Shown: positions 18,165-26,050 of the stretch, one piece after another | Layout: the number at the start of each line of letters is the position of its first letter | Numbering within the stretch: the first letter of the stretch is position 1 | NCBI RefSeq assembly: GCF_002019855.1 | Contig: NZ_CM007717.1 | Span: 992,001 to 1,056,000 of the forward strand | Reading direction: 5' to 3' | From: Streptomyces antibioticus | Lineage (GTDB): Bacteria > Actinomycetota > Actinomycetes > Streptomycetales > Streptomycetaceae | Length of the DNA: 64,000 nt | Translations under genes and position numbers: made by a program | Notes under the pieces: generated by a model | Databases searched by the model: none | Told to the model about the DNA's origin: nothing | Seen by the model: the letters and a program-made list of their open reading frames with translations, nothing else

Positions 18165-21068
18165 TCAGGCGGCGTCGAGGCCGCATTCGGCCCAGATGAC
18201 CTTGCCCTCGGGCAGATGGCGGGTCCCCCAGCTCCGCGCGAGCTGTGCGACGAGGAACAGGCCGCGTCCGCCCTCGTCGTTGGAGCCGGCCTGGCGCAGA
18301 TGCGGGGCCGTGTTGCTGCTGTCGGAGACCTCGCAGATCAGTGAGCGGTGGTGCAGCAGCCGGACCCGGACGGGACCGGAGCCGTGCCGGATCGCGTTGG
18401 TGACCAGCTCGCTCAGGATCAGCTCCACGGCGAACGCGGTCTCCTCGAGCCCCCAGTCGGCCAGTTGGCGTGTCGCGCGGGCGCGGATCTCGCCCACGAG
18501 GGCCGGGTCGGGAGGCAGGTCCCAGGCGGCGATCCGGGCGGGGTCCAGGGCGTGGGTGCGGGCGACGAGCAGGGCGATGTCGTCGCAGGGGTGGGCGGGG
18601 GCGACGCTGTCGAGGATCGCCTCGCAGGTCTCCTCCGGGGAGCGCTCCGGATGGCCGGCGAGGGCACCGCGCAACTGGTCGAGGACGAGGTCGACGTCGC
18701 GGTTGCGGTCCTCGATGAGCCCGTCGGTGAAGAGCACCAGCCCGCTGTCCGGCGGCACGTCGATCTCGACCGCGTCGAACGGCAGCCCGCCGAGGCCCAG
18801 CGGCGGCCCGGCGGGCAGTTCGGGGTAGGAGACGGTGCCGTCGGGACGGACCAGCGCGGGCGGCGGATGCCCGGCGCGTGCCATCACACAGCGCTGCTCG
18901 GTCGGGTCGTAGATCACGTACAGGCAGGTCGCGCCGATGATCCCGACGCCCTCGCCGTCGGGATCGTCGCGGTCGAGGCGGCCCACCAGGTTGTCGAGGT
19001 GGCCGAGGACCTCGTCGGGCGGGAAGTCGAGTTCCGCGAAGCTGCGGGCGGCGGTGCGCAGCCGCCCCATGGTGGCGGCGGAGAGCATGCCGTGGCCGAC
19101 GACGTCCCCGACCAGGAGTCCGATCCGGGCCCCGGACAGCGGGATGACGTCGTACCAGTCCCCGCCGACGTCGGACTCGGCGGGCAGATAGCGGTGGGCG
19201 ACCTCCACGGCGTCCTGGTCGGGCAGCCCGTGCGGCAGCAGCCGGCGCTGGAGCGCGAGGACCATCCCGCGCTCGCGCGTGTAGCGGCGGGCGTTGTCGG
19301 TGGACAGGGCGGCCCGGCTCACCAGCTCCTGTGCCAGCGACCGGTCGTCGTCCCCGAAGGGGGCGGGATCCTGCGCGCGGTAGAAGCTGACGACCCCCAG
19401 GACGACACCGCGCGCGAGCAGCGGTACGGCGATGAGGGAGTGGACGTGGGCCAGCAGCCGTTCGGTGTGCTCGGGGTCCTGGGCGAGCCAGCCCGCGGCG
19501 ACCTTCAGGTCCGGTTCCAGCTCGGCGCGGCCGGTGGTCAGACAGCGCACCTGGGGTGCCGTCGGGCCGAACACGATCCGCTGCCCGACGGGTGTGAAGG
19601 GGAGGTCGTCGCGGATGCCGTGCACCACGGTGCGCACCAGGTCGGCGAGCGGATCGGCGGACTCCTCGCCGCGGAGCACGGGCTCGGGCAGGTCGACGGT
19701 GACGTAGTCGGCGAACCTCGGGACGGACGTCTCGGCGAGTTCCCCGACGGTGCGGCGCACGTCCAGGGTGGTGCCGATCCGGGCGCCGACCTCGGACAGC
19801 AGCTCCAGCCGGCGACGGGCGGCCACGGCGTAGGCGCCGACGTGGGGCTCGCCGACGAGGAGCAGGCCTCGCGTGGAGGGGGGTGGGGTGGGGGGTGGGG
19901 GCCCGGTCCGCCCAGTCCGCCCGGTGCGCTCGGTACGGGTGGAGGGCGGAGGGCCGGTGCGGCGGCCGTCGATCGTCACACCACCGTCTGTCGCCGTCGG
20001 TGTGGTGGGCGCCGGGCGGGGTGGCGCGGCGGCGGTGAGCCGTGCGAGCCGGGACACGGCGGCGAGGACGGTGGGGGCGGTCGCGAACTCGGGCAGGGCG
20101 TCGCTCTGGTGCGGGACGGCGACCTCGGGCCCTCCAAGCCCTCCGGGCCCGCCGGGGGCGGCCGGTCCGGGGACGACGACCTCGATGGCGAGACCGGCCA
20201 CCCCCGAGGCGCTCGCCGTCGGGCGGCTCACCAGGGTGACCCGTCGGCCGTCGGAGAGGGTCACGGCGACGGCGGCCCGCTGTCCGCGGGAGAGCAGCTC
20301 GGCGGCGCGTTCCAGGAGCAGCGCCCGGTCCCGGGGGTGGAGCCCGAGCGCCGGTTCGTCCAGGGCGACACCGCGCCGCGGGCCGTCGGCGGTGTCGACG
20401 CCCGTGGCCAGGTACGCCCGCAGCAGCGCGCGCTCGCGGGCCGAACTCTCGCCCAGCAGCCGCCGCTCCACGGCCCGCACCGCCCTGCGCAGGACGATGC
20501 CCAGCGCCGGACTGTCGGCGGCGCGCGGATAGCCGAAGCACAGGACGCCTTCGATCCGCCCGCTGAGCGGGTCCCGGACGGGCAGCGCGACGCAGGCGTT
20601 CTGCTGGGAGCGTTCCGCGAAGTGTTCGGCGCCGTGGACGCGGATGAACCGGCGGTCCGCCAGCGCGAGTCCGATGCCGTTGGTGCCGGCGAAGCGCTCG
20701 GCGAACATGAAGCCGGGGACGCGCTGGAAGGCGGGCAGCCGGGCGGCCAGCGACGCCTCGCCGAAGCGGCGCAGCAGGACCGTGCCGGTGGCGTCGGCGA
20801 CGCTGATGTTGATCTCGGTCCCGGAGTAGCGGGCCTGCAGGCGGTCCAGCACCGGTGCGGCGGCGCGGACGATCCGCCCGTCCGGATCGAAGTCGTCATG
20901 GAAGGGCGGATCGGCCTGGTCCGGGGAGAGCCCGAGGCTGCGGCAGCGCCGCCAGGAGTCGAGGATCGAGCCGCGCACCCCGCCCCGCGCGACCGGCTCC
21001 CCCTGGAGGAACCGCTCACGGAGGTGGGCGGGCCCCGTCGGCATCGGTTCCCCGCCGGACCGGACCAT
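18165..21068 (-). CDS. GAF-GAF-SpoIIE phosphatase with HATPase domain
   Basis: A 967-residue cytoplasmic signalling protein. The N-terminal 200 residues resemble the sensor part of AcoR/DhaR-type regulators (SILDSWRRCRSLGL, ADATGTVLLRRFGE, FAGTNGIGLALADRR). A Pro/Thr/Arg linker is followed by a second GAF domain (LELLSEVGARIGTTLDVRR ... IAVPLLARGVVLGVVSFYR). The PP2C/SpoIIE phosphatase core comes next, with metal-site motifs VGGDWYDV, GDVVGHG, FTDGLIE and CDDIALLV. The protein ends in an anti-sigma-type HATPase domain (ELVTNAIRHGSG, GGRGLFLV). This pairing suggests one protein that both phosphorylates and dephosphorylates anti-sigma-antagonist partners. ATG 21068 has GAGG six bases upstream; a GTG at 21080 is possible. 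Confidence 0.92.
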   Translation of the reverse strand: MVRSGGEPMPTGPAHLRERFLQGEPVARGGVRGSILDSWRRCRSLGLSPDQADPPFHDDFDPDGRIVRAAAPVLDRLQARYSGTEINISVADATGTVLLRRFGEASLAARLPAFQRVPGFMFAERFAGTNGIGLALADRRFIRVHGAEHFAERSQQNACVALPVRDPLSGRIEGVLCFGYPRAADSPALGIVLRRAVRAVERRLLGESSARERALLRAYLATGVDTADGPRRGVALDEPALGLHPRDRALLLERAAELLSRGQRAAVAVTLSDGRRVTLVSRPTASASGVAGLAIEVVVPGPAAPGGPGGLGGPEVAVPHQSDALPEFATAPTVLAAVSRLARLTAAAPPRPAPTTPTATDGGVTIDGRRTGPPPSTRTERTGRTGRTGPPPPTPPPSTRGLLLVGEPHVGAYAVAARRRLELLSEVGARIGTTLDVRRTVGELAETSVPRFADYVTVDLPEPVLRGEESADPLADLVRTVVHGIRDDLPFTPVGQRIVFGPTAPQVRCLTTGRAELEPDLKVAAGWLAQDPEHTERLLAHVHSLIAVPLLARGVVLGVVSFYRAQDPAPFGDDDRSLAQELVSRAALSTDNARRYTRERGMVLALQRRLLPHGLPDQDAVEVAHRYLPAESDVGGDWYDVIPLSGARIGLLVGDVVGHGMLSAATMGRLRTAARSFAELDFPPDEVLGHLDNLVGRLDRDDPDGEGVGIIGATCLYVIYDPTEQRCVMARAGHPPPALVRPDGTVSYPELPAGPPLGLGGLPFDAVEIDVPPDSGLVLFTDGLIEDRNRDVDLVLDQLRGALAGHPERSPEETCEAILDSVAPAHPCDDIALLVARTHALDPARIAAWDLPPDPALVGEIRARATRQLADWGLEETAFAVELILSELVTNAIRHGSGPVRVRLLHHRSLICEVSDSSNTAPHLRQAGSNDEGGRGLFLVAQLARSWGTRHLPEGKVIWAECGLDAA

Positions 21069-21159
21069 GCTTCGCCTCACTCACGCCCGCGACATTCCAC
21101 CAGCCATGAAGAACGCGACATCGCTGGAGATACGAATACAGCCGAGGATACGGACATAC

Positions 21160-21183
21160 CGGACACTAGTCACGGTGTGTCCG
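21160..21183. terminator. Hairpin between cyclase and phosphatase genes
   Basis: CGGACAC and GTGTCCG pair across a 10-base loop, 41 bases beyond the stop of the cyclase gene and about 90 bases upstream of the phosphatase start (both minus strand). It has no U-tract. It could be a terminator for the cyclase gene or an operator for the phosphatase gene. Confidence 0.4.
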
Positions 21184-21223
21184 CCCCGCGCGGACGTGGG
21201 CAGGCCGGCCGACCACAGGCCGA

Positions 21224-22123
21224 TCACAGCACGGCGACCGGGGTGACGGGCGAGCCCGTGCCGCCCGGGATGTTCAGCGGCGCCACGACGATCATGAACG
21301 TGTGGCGGCCCGCCTCGGCCGTCGCCCCGGCGAGGGCCTCCAGATCGAGGTTGTCCAGCAGCGGCACCCCCAGCGCGGCGACCGCCAGCGCGTGCACCGG
21401 CGAGTGCACACCCGCCACCGGCGACGGCCGTACGTCACTGTCGCCGTCGCTGCCGATCAGCGCGACCCCCCGCTCGGCGAGCAGCGGCACCGCGTCCACA
21501 TGGAAGCCCGCGCTGAGCGCGGCGGAGTCCCAGGCGCCGCGTTCCGCGCGGCGGCGGACGTGCCCGGTGCGCAGCAGTACGGCGTCGCCCTCGCCGATCG
21601 TGACCCCGAGGGCCTTCTCGGCGGCGAGGACGTCCCGCGCCCGCACCGCCTGTCCGGGCTCCAGCCACGGGACCCCGTGGACGGCGGGCAGGTCGAGCAG
21701 CACACCGGTGGTGACGAGGGCGCCGAGCGCCGCGACCGCGCCGAAGCGGGCGCCCCCGGCGTCGACGGACTCGTCCGCCGCCCGGCCGTCGTAGAGACGG
21801 CCCCGGTAGGCGATGTGGGACAGCGCGTCGAGATGGGTGACGCTCCGGCCGTGGTAGTCGGCGGCGACGAAGTCCTTGTACGCGGAGGGCTCCGGGCTCT
21901 CCACGTCTCCGAGGTCGGTCATGTGGTGCAGCGCGGGCCGGGGATTGTCGGGTCCGGGCCGGGTGTCCCAGGGCAGCGCCAGCGGAACGACCTCCCCGGA
22001 CCGCACCCCGGCCACGGCCCGCCGCACCTGCTCCGCGCCCACCCGGTTCCAGGCACCCCGGTCGGCGGGGGTCCAGCGGCCCCAGGCACGCACGGCGTCG
22101 AAGAGCGCGTCGAACTCGGTCAT
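21224..22123 (-). CDS. Cyclase-family (KynB-like) hydrolase
   Basis: A 299-residue protein of the putative cyclase family, which contains kynurenine formamidase KynB and isatin hydrolase. The metal-binding core is seen in GRSVTHLDALSHIAYRG near residues 92-108, a variant of the family's HxGTHxDxPxH motif, followed by a second conserved DVLAAEKALGVTIGEGDAVLLRTG. A later HSPVHALAVAALGVPLLDNLDLEAL is also typical. It likely hydrolyses an amide or cyclic amide in the cytoplasm; the substrate is unknown. The ATG at 22123 has a purine-rich GGAGGAGAC just upstream. It is separated from its neighbours by spacers of over 150 bases and is probably monocistronic. Confidence 0.88.
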   Translation of the reverse strand: MTEFDALFDAVRAWGRWTPADRGAWNRVGAEQVRRAVAGVRSGEVVPLALPWDTRPGPDNPRPALHHMTDLGDVESPEPSAYKDFVAADYHGRSVTHLDALSHIAYRGRLYDGRAADESVDAGGARFGAVAALGALVTTGVLLDLPAVHGVPWLEPGQAVRARDVLAAEKALGVTIGEGDAVLLRTGHVRRRAERGAWDSAALSAGFHVDAVPLLAERGVALIGSDGDSDVRPSPVAGVHSPVHALAVAALGVPLLDNLDLEALAGATAEAGRHTFMIVVAPLNIPGGTGSPVTPVAVL

Positions 22124-22192
22124 CCGCGTCTCCTCCGTGAGGACAGTCCCGAGGGTAGCTGGCCTCGGGGCTGTTCCTCGGTATCCGGCTGT

Positions 22193-22238
22193 TGACCGCT
22201 CAGCCCATCCGCCGGTGACCGCTCAGCTCATCCGCCGG
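22193..22238. repeat. 23-nt tandem duplication
   Basis: TGACCGCTCAGCCCATCCGC and three further bases are repeated immediately with one mismatch. The pair lies 44 bases beyond the stop of the membrane-anchored gene (minus strand) and 70 bases upstream of the cyclase start. Confidence 0.85.
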
Positions 22239-22281
22239 GCCCTGTGAGGACGCGCGCCAGCGGGGAGCGCGGGAACGGGTC

Positions 22282-23415
22282 TCACGGAATCTCAGGCAGT
22301 TGCAACCCGGTGCAGTGCCCGCGCCGGACCTGGTCCTTCGCGAACTCCGTCACGTACTCGCGCAGCAGGACGCGCCGCGCTTGCTTCTCCGCCTCGGTCA
22401 GCGGGCGCTGCCTCTCGTCCCTCTCCTTCTCCTCACGAGGGCGGTCGTCGTAGCCCCAGTACGCGGCGAAGCCGGCGTTCCCGCCGTCGCACCGGGCGAC
22501 GGCCCATGCCCTGTCCTCGGTCAGTGCGGGCTTCCAGGTACCGGCGCCCATGGGCAGGGCGTCGGGGCCGGAGCCCCACTCGCGTACGTCCGTGCCCCAG
22601 TCACCGCGCCAACCGGTGAGCTCGACGAGCGGCCGGCCCCGCCGGTCACTGCCGTCATCGTCCTTCGGCGCGTACAGCGTGCAGCGTCCGACGATGCCGC
22701 CGTCCGCGAGGGCCATGCGCACCTCCCCGTCGCGGCCTTCCGCCGGAACACGGGTGGTGGCGAGGGCGTCGCAGGCCGTGCCCTTCGCGTCCGCGCGGGG
22801 CACGAACCGGCCGGTGTCCGGGACCGCTCCGTCTCTCGGTTCGGGCAGCGGCTCGCCACCACACCCCAGCTTCTCGGTCACCACGTTCGTCATCCGCACG
22901 GCGAGCCGCAGCATGGCGGCCTTCTCCTCGCGGCTCTTGGCGAAGTAGGTCCAGGTGGTCACGAGCAGACGGCGGTCGTCGCCGCGCGGCTCCCGGATGC
23001 CGGTCGGGCACTCGGGCATGAGGAAGACCCGGCTGTACTCGTCCTCGAATCCGGGCAGACCGCCCGGCAGGACGGCGTGCGGCGGATAGGAGGTCCCTGC
23101 GAACCGCAACTCCTCGTCGCGAGCCGGTCCTGGCGGATAGGCGTCGACGGCGACCACCACCTTGTCCGCATCGCTCTTCAGCACGCAGTGGTACTCACCG
23201 AGATCCTTGTCGAAGGACTCCCGTTCCGAGCCGAGTCGTACGTCCGTTCGTACCGTCTTCAGATCGTCACCGGGCAGGGCACCCCCGCATGCCTCGCGTG
23301 CCAGCCACCAGTCCGTCACCGGCGCGCGGACCGAGAACCCGACGATGACCAGCACGAGGCCCACAAGGGCCAGGCTCCACAGCAACGTGAGGTGCCTCGA
23401 CACCCAATCTCCCAC
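22282..23415 (-). CDS. Membrane-anchored protein of unknown function
   Basis: A 377-residue protein with one N-terminal membrane segment (LTLLWSLALVGLVLVIVGFSV) after a short basic stretch, then a large extracellular part. The outer domain has several cysteines (ACGGAL, YHCVL, PECPTG, LGCGG, TACDAL, GRCTLY, ARCDGG, GHCTG) that could form disulfides, and no catalytic motif I recognise. It resembles streptomycete proteins annotated only as hypothetical. The start is set at GTG 23415 because GGGGGA stands six bases upstream; a longer form from 23472 would place 19 extra residues before the membrane helix. No partner is evident nearby. Confidence 0.7.
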   Translation of the reverse strand: MGDWVSRHLTLLWSLALVGLVLVIVGFSVRAPVTDWWLAREACGGALPGDDLKTVRTDVRLGSERESFDKDLGEYHCVLKSDADKVVVAVDAYPPGPARDEELRFAGTSYPPHAVLPGGLPGFEDEYSRVFLMPECPTGIREPRGDDRRLLVTTWTYFAKSREEKAAMLRLAVRMTNVVTEKLGCGGEPLPEPRDGAVPDTGRFVPRADAKGTACDALATTRVPAEGRDGEVRMALADGGIVGRCTLYAPKDDDGSDRRGRPLVELTGWRGDWGTDVREWGSGPDALPMGAGTWKPALTEDRAWAVARCDGGNAGFAAYWGYDDRPREEKERDERQRPLTEAEKQARRVLLREYVTEFAKDQVRRGHCTGLQLPEIP

Positions 23416-23522
23416 GACGTTCCCCCGTTTGTGCCGCACACGGCTTTCGCAACAGCGCGACCAGCCTCGCATGTCCCTTGCGCGCCGAGCCCAACGGGGT
23501 TCACTCCTCCCCCATCAGCCGC

Positions 23523-23945
23523 CTAGCCGAGAAACGACAGGCGGACCTGGCGCTCCGGGTTGTCCTTGTTGGTGTCCACCAGGCACACCGACTGCCAGGT
23601 GCCCAGTTCCAGCCGTCCGCCGATCACCGGCAGGGTGGCGTGCGGCGGCACGAAGGCCGGGAGGACGTGGTCGCGGCCGTGACCGGGGCTGCCGTGCCGG
23701 TGCTGCCAGCGGTCGTCGGCGGGGAGCAGGGTGTGCAGGGCGGTGAGCAGGTCGTCGTCGCTGCCCGCGCCGGTCTCGATGATCGCGATGCCGGCGGTGG
23801 CGTGCGGGACGAAGACGTTCAGCAGGCCGTCGCGGCCGGCCGCCGCCTCGTCGAGGAACGCCTCGCAGTCCCGGGTCAGGTCGACGACCCGCTCCCGGGT
23901 GCCGGACGCGATGTGCAGGACTCGGGTGGTGAACGCGGCTTCCAT
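23523..23945 (-). CDS. YjbQ/UPF0047-family protein
   Basis: A 140-residue member of the YjbQ (UPF0047, secondary thiamine-phosphate synthase) family. The family signature is clear: FTTRVLHIASGTRERVVDLT at the N-terminus, VFVPHATAGIAIIETG, HRHGSPGHGRDHVLPAFVPP and the closing LELGTWQSVCLVDTNKD. Some members have weak thiamine-phosphate synthase activity when overproduced; the true role is unresolved. Length and domain are complete. The ATG at 23945 matches the usual family start, although in-frame upstream starts exist. The gene is divergent from the leader-peptide unit that begins at 24078. Confidence 0.9.
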   Translation of the reverse strand: MEAAFTTRVLHIASGTRERVVDLTRDCEAFLDEAAAGRDGLLNVFVPHATAGIAIIETGAGSDDDLLTALHTLLPADDRWQHRHGSPGHGRDHVLPAFVPPHATLPVIGGRLELGTWQSVCLVDTNKDNPERQVRLSFLG

Positions 23946-24041
23946 GAGCCCATCGTGACCCATCCGCCGGGGATACGACGTGTCCGGCGATAAGGCATGT
24001 CCGCCGCGTATCCGTCGCATGTCCGCTGCGCGAGACGGCCA

Positions 24042-24070
24042 TTGACCCTGCCCCAGCGCCTGGCTACGTT
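24042..24070 (+). promoter_or_regulatory. Sigma-70-type promoter of the leader-peptide unit
   Basis: TTGACC (24042-24047) and TACGTT (24065-24070) are separated by exactly 17 bp, a near-consensus housekeeping promoter. Transcription should begin about seven bases beyond, at 24077-24078, which is the A of the leader-peptide ATG. The transcript would be leaderless. Confidence 0.7.
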
Positions 24071-24077
24071 CCTCGGC

Positions 24078-24155
24078 ATGTTGCGTTCGGCGCTGCTCAC
24101 CACGCGCGGTCACATCGACCTGCTGCGGGTGGCCTCGGCCGCGTGTCGCCGCTGA
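24078..24155 (+). CDS. Short leader peptide, 25 residues
   Basis: An ATG-to-TGA reading frame of 25 codons encoding MLRSALLTTRGHIDLLRVAS followed by AACRR. The pattern R-G-H-I-D-L-x-R-V-x-S-A-x-C-R-R near the end matches the actinobacterial putative leader peptides found before sulphur-assimilation and sulphonate-transport genes. In mycobacteria, related cysteine-containing leaderless frames act as cysteine-responsive attenuators. The single cysteine is third from the end, where ribosome stalling could influence downstream expression. There is no ribosome binding site, consistent with the promoter placing the transcript start at the ATG. The degenerate ABC ATPase gene starts 100 bases downstream. 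Confidence 0.75.
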   Translation: MLRSALLTTRGHIDLLRVASAACRR

Positions 24156-24255
24156 CGCCCTTTCGCTCTCCGCCCCTTCCCGCGCCCGGCTTCCCGGGCT
24201 TTCTCGGCGTGCTCGCCGAGGTCGTCGTCGGTTCCCCCGAAAGGCTGCCGCTGCC

Positions 24256-24912
24256 ATGGCGAACGACGGTCAGGTGCGGCTGCCGTGGGCCGTGCGCGTC
24301 GAGGGGCTGCGGCGCGTCCTCGACGGCCGGGTCGTTGTCGACGGTCTCCGTCTCGACGTCCGGCCGGGCGAGTTCGTCGCCCTGATCGGGGGTGACGGCA
24401 GGTCCGCGCTGTTGGGGATCCTCGCGGGGCTCGACCGCGACGTCGAGGGCACCGTGCTGGTGCCGCGCCGCAGGGCCCTCGCCTCCGGGGCGACTCGGCC
24501 GACGGCGTGGGAACGGGCGTGGCGCACGCTGTTTCCCGGCACCGGGGCCCGGCCCGCCGCCCTGGTCCGGGCGCTCACGGGCGAACCCGATCTGCTGCTG
24601 CTCGACGACCCGTTCGGCGCACTGGACGCGCCCGCCCGCGCCAGGGCCCGGCGTCTGCTGAGCGAGTGGTGGCAGCCGCGCGACCGCGCGGTCCTGCTCG
24701 TCACGGACGACGTCGAGGAGGCCATCCTGCTCGCCGACCGCGTGCTGGTGATGGACGCCGGGGCCGTCGTCCACGAGCGGCGGATCGGGCTCGGCCGGCC
24801 GCGCGACCCCGCCGACCCGCGGTTCGCCGTCCTGTGCGCGGGGCTTGTGGAACGCCTCCCGCGACCGGCCGGGGGAAGATCCGCGCGGACGGCGGCGTTA
24901 GGTGAAACGTGA
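24256..24912 (+). CDS. Degenerate ABC-transporter ATPase (SsuB-like)
   Basis: A 218-residue relative of sulphonate/nitrate/taurine importer ATPases, recognisable from VDGLRLDVRPGEFVALI, LAGLDRDVEGTVLVPRRRA, DPFGALDAPARARARRLL and ADRVLVMDAGAVVHERRI. Every catalytic element is altered. Walker A reads GGDGRSALL, with no lysine and one residue short. The Q-loop region is ASGATRPTAWER. The LSGGQ signature and about 35-40 residues before it are missing. Walker B ends LLLLDDP instead of DEP. The switch histidine is aspartate (LLVTDDVEEA). The frame is nevertheless open. A TTA codon (24898-24900) lies four codons from the stop, and the stop overlaps the next gene's GTG. No permease or binding protein accompanies it. 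Confidence 0.8.
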   Translation: MANDGQVRLPWAVRVEGLRRVLDGRVVVDGLRLDVRPGEFVALIGGDGRSALLGILAGLDRDVEGTVLVPRRRALASGATRPTAWERAWRTLFPGTGARPAALVRALTGEPDLLLLDDPFGALDAPARARARRLLSEWWQPRDRAVLLVTDDVEEAILLADRVLVMDAGAVVHERRIGLGRPRDPADPRFAVLCAGLVERLPRPAGGRSARTAALGET

Positions 24913-25994
24913 ACGATGTGCGTGAGGTCGAGGTGGTCGTCATCGGCGCCGGTCAGGCGGGACTGGCCGCCGCCTACCATCTGCGGCGCACCGGTTTCGA
25001 GCCCGAGCGCGACTTCGTGGTGCTGGACCACGCCCCGGGCCCGGGCGGCGCCTGGCGGTTCCGGTGGCCCTCGCTGACGTACGGCAAGGTGCACGGCATG
25101 CACGCGCTGCCCGGGATGGAGCTGACGGGCGCGGACCCGGCCCGGCCGTCGTCCGAGGTCATCACCGAGTACTTCGACGCCTACGAGCGGACCTTCGGTC
25201 TGCGGGTGCGGCGGCCCGTGGAGGTGACGGCGGTCCGGGAGGGCACGGGCGGACGGCTGCTGGTCGAGACCTCCGGCGGCACCTGGTCCACGCGGGCGCT
25301 GATCAATGCCACCGGCACCTGGGACCGGCCGTTCTGGCCGCGCTATCCGGGCCAGGAGACCTTCCGCGGACGGCAGTTGCACACCGCGGGCTATCCGGGG
25401 CCCGAGGCGTTCGCGGGGCTGCGGGTGATCGTCGTGGGCGGCGGCGCCTCCGGTACCCAGCATCTGCTGGAGATCGCGCCGTACGCGGCCGCCACCACCT
25501 GGGTGACGCGCCGGCCGCCCGTCTTCCGGGAGGGGCCCTTCGACGAGGACGCGGGCCGCGCGGCCGTCGCGCTCGTCGAGGACCGGGTACGGCAGGGGCT
25601 GCCGCCGAGGAGCGTGGTGTCCGTGACGGGCCTGCCCCTGAACGACGCGGTCCGGCAGGGTCTGGCGGACGGGGTCCTCGACCGGCTGCCGATGTTCGAC
25701 CGGATCACCCCGGAGGGGGTGGAGTGGGACGACGGGCGGCGGGTCGCCGCCGACGTCATCCTCTGGGCGACCGGCTTCCGGCCCGCCCTCGACCATCTGG
25801 CACCGCTGCGGCTGCGCGAGCCGGGCGGCGGGATCCGGATGGACGGGACGCGCGTGGCGGCCGACCCGCGGATCCATCTCGTCGGCTACGGGCCGTCGGC
25901 CAGCACCATCGGCGCGAACCGGGCCGGCCGGGCGGCGGTACGGGACATCCGGCGCCTGCTGACCCGGGAGGCCGGCGAGCCCGCCGCCGCCTGA
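24909..25994 (+). CDS. Flavin-dependent monooxygenase/oxidoreductase
   Basis: A 361-residue FAD/NAD(P)H oxidoreductase of the YlmS/FMO-like class. The FAD-binding GxGxxG is VIGAGQAGLAAA near residues 11-22. A second Rossmann motif for NADPH (VIVVGGGASGTQ) lies near residue 177, and DVILWATGFRPALDHL is the ATG motif that joins the two domains. The start is a GTG overlapping the upstream TGA (GTGA), with AGGTGAAA as ribosome binding site inside the preceding gene, so translation is coupled to the degenerate ATPase. Cytoplasmic; the substrate is unknown. A link to organosulphur or flavin-thiol chemistry is only suggested by the leader peptide upstream. Confidence 0.88.
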   Translation: MNDVREVEVVVIGAGQAGLAAAYHLRRTGFEPERDFVVLDHAPGPGGAWRFRWPSLTYGKVHGMHALPGMELTGADPARPSSEVITEYFDAYERTFGLRVRRPVEVTAVREGTGGRLLVETSGGTWSTRALINATGTWDRPFWPRYPGQETFRGRQLHTAGYPGPEAFAGLRVIVVGGGASGTQHLLEIAPYAAATTWVTRRPPVFREGPFDEDAGRAAVALVEDRVRQGLPPRSVVSVTGLPLNDAVRQGLADGVLDRLPMFDRITPEGVEWDDGRRVAADVILWATGFRPALDHLAPLRLREPGGGIRMDGTRVAADPRIHLVGYGPSASTIGANRAGRAAVRDIRRLLTREAGEPAAA

Positions 25995-26023
25995 CGGCTT
26001 CCGGCCGCGGCCTACGGGTTCGA

Positions 26024-26050
26024 TGGGTTCTGTGGGTTCTGTGGGTTCTA
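26024..26050. repeat. 9-nt tandem repeat at the MltG-like stop codon
   Basis: TGGGTTCTG occurs three times in tandem (the last copy ends in A). The repeat occupies the spacer between convergent genes and its last three bases form the stop codon of the minus-strand MltG-like gene. Confidence 0.85.
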
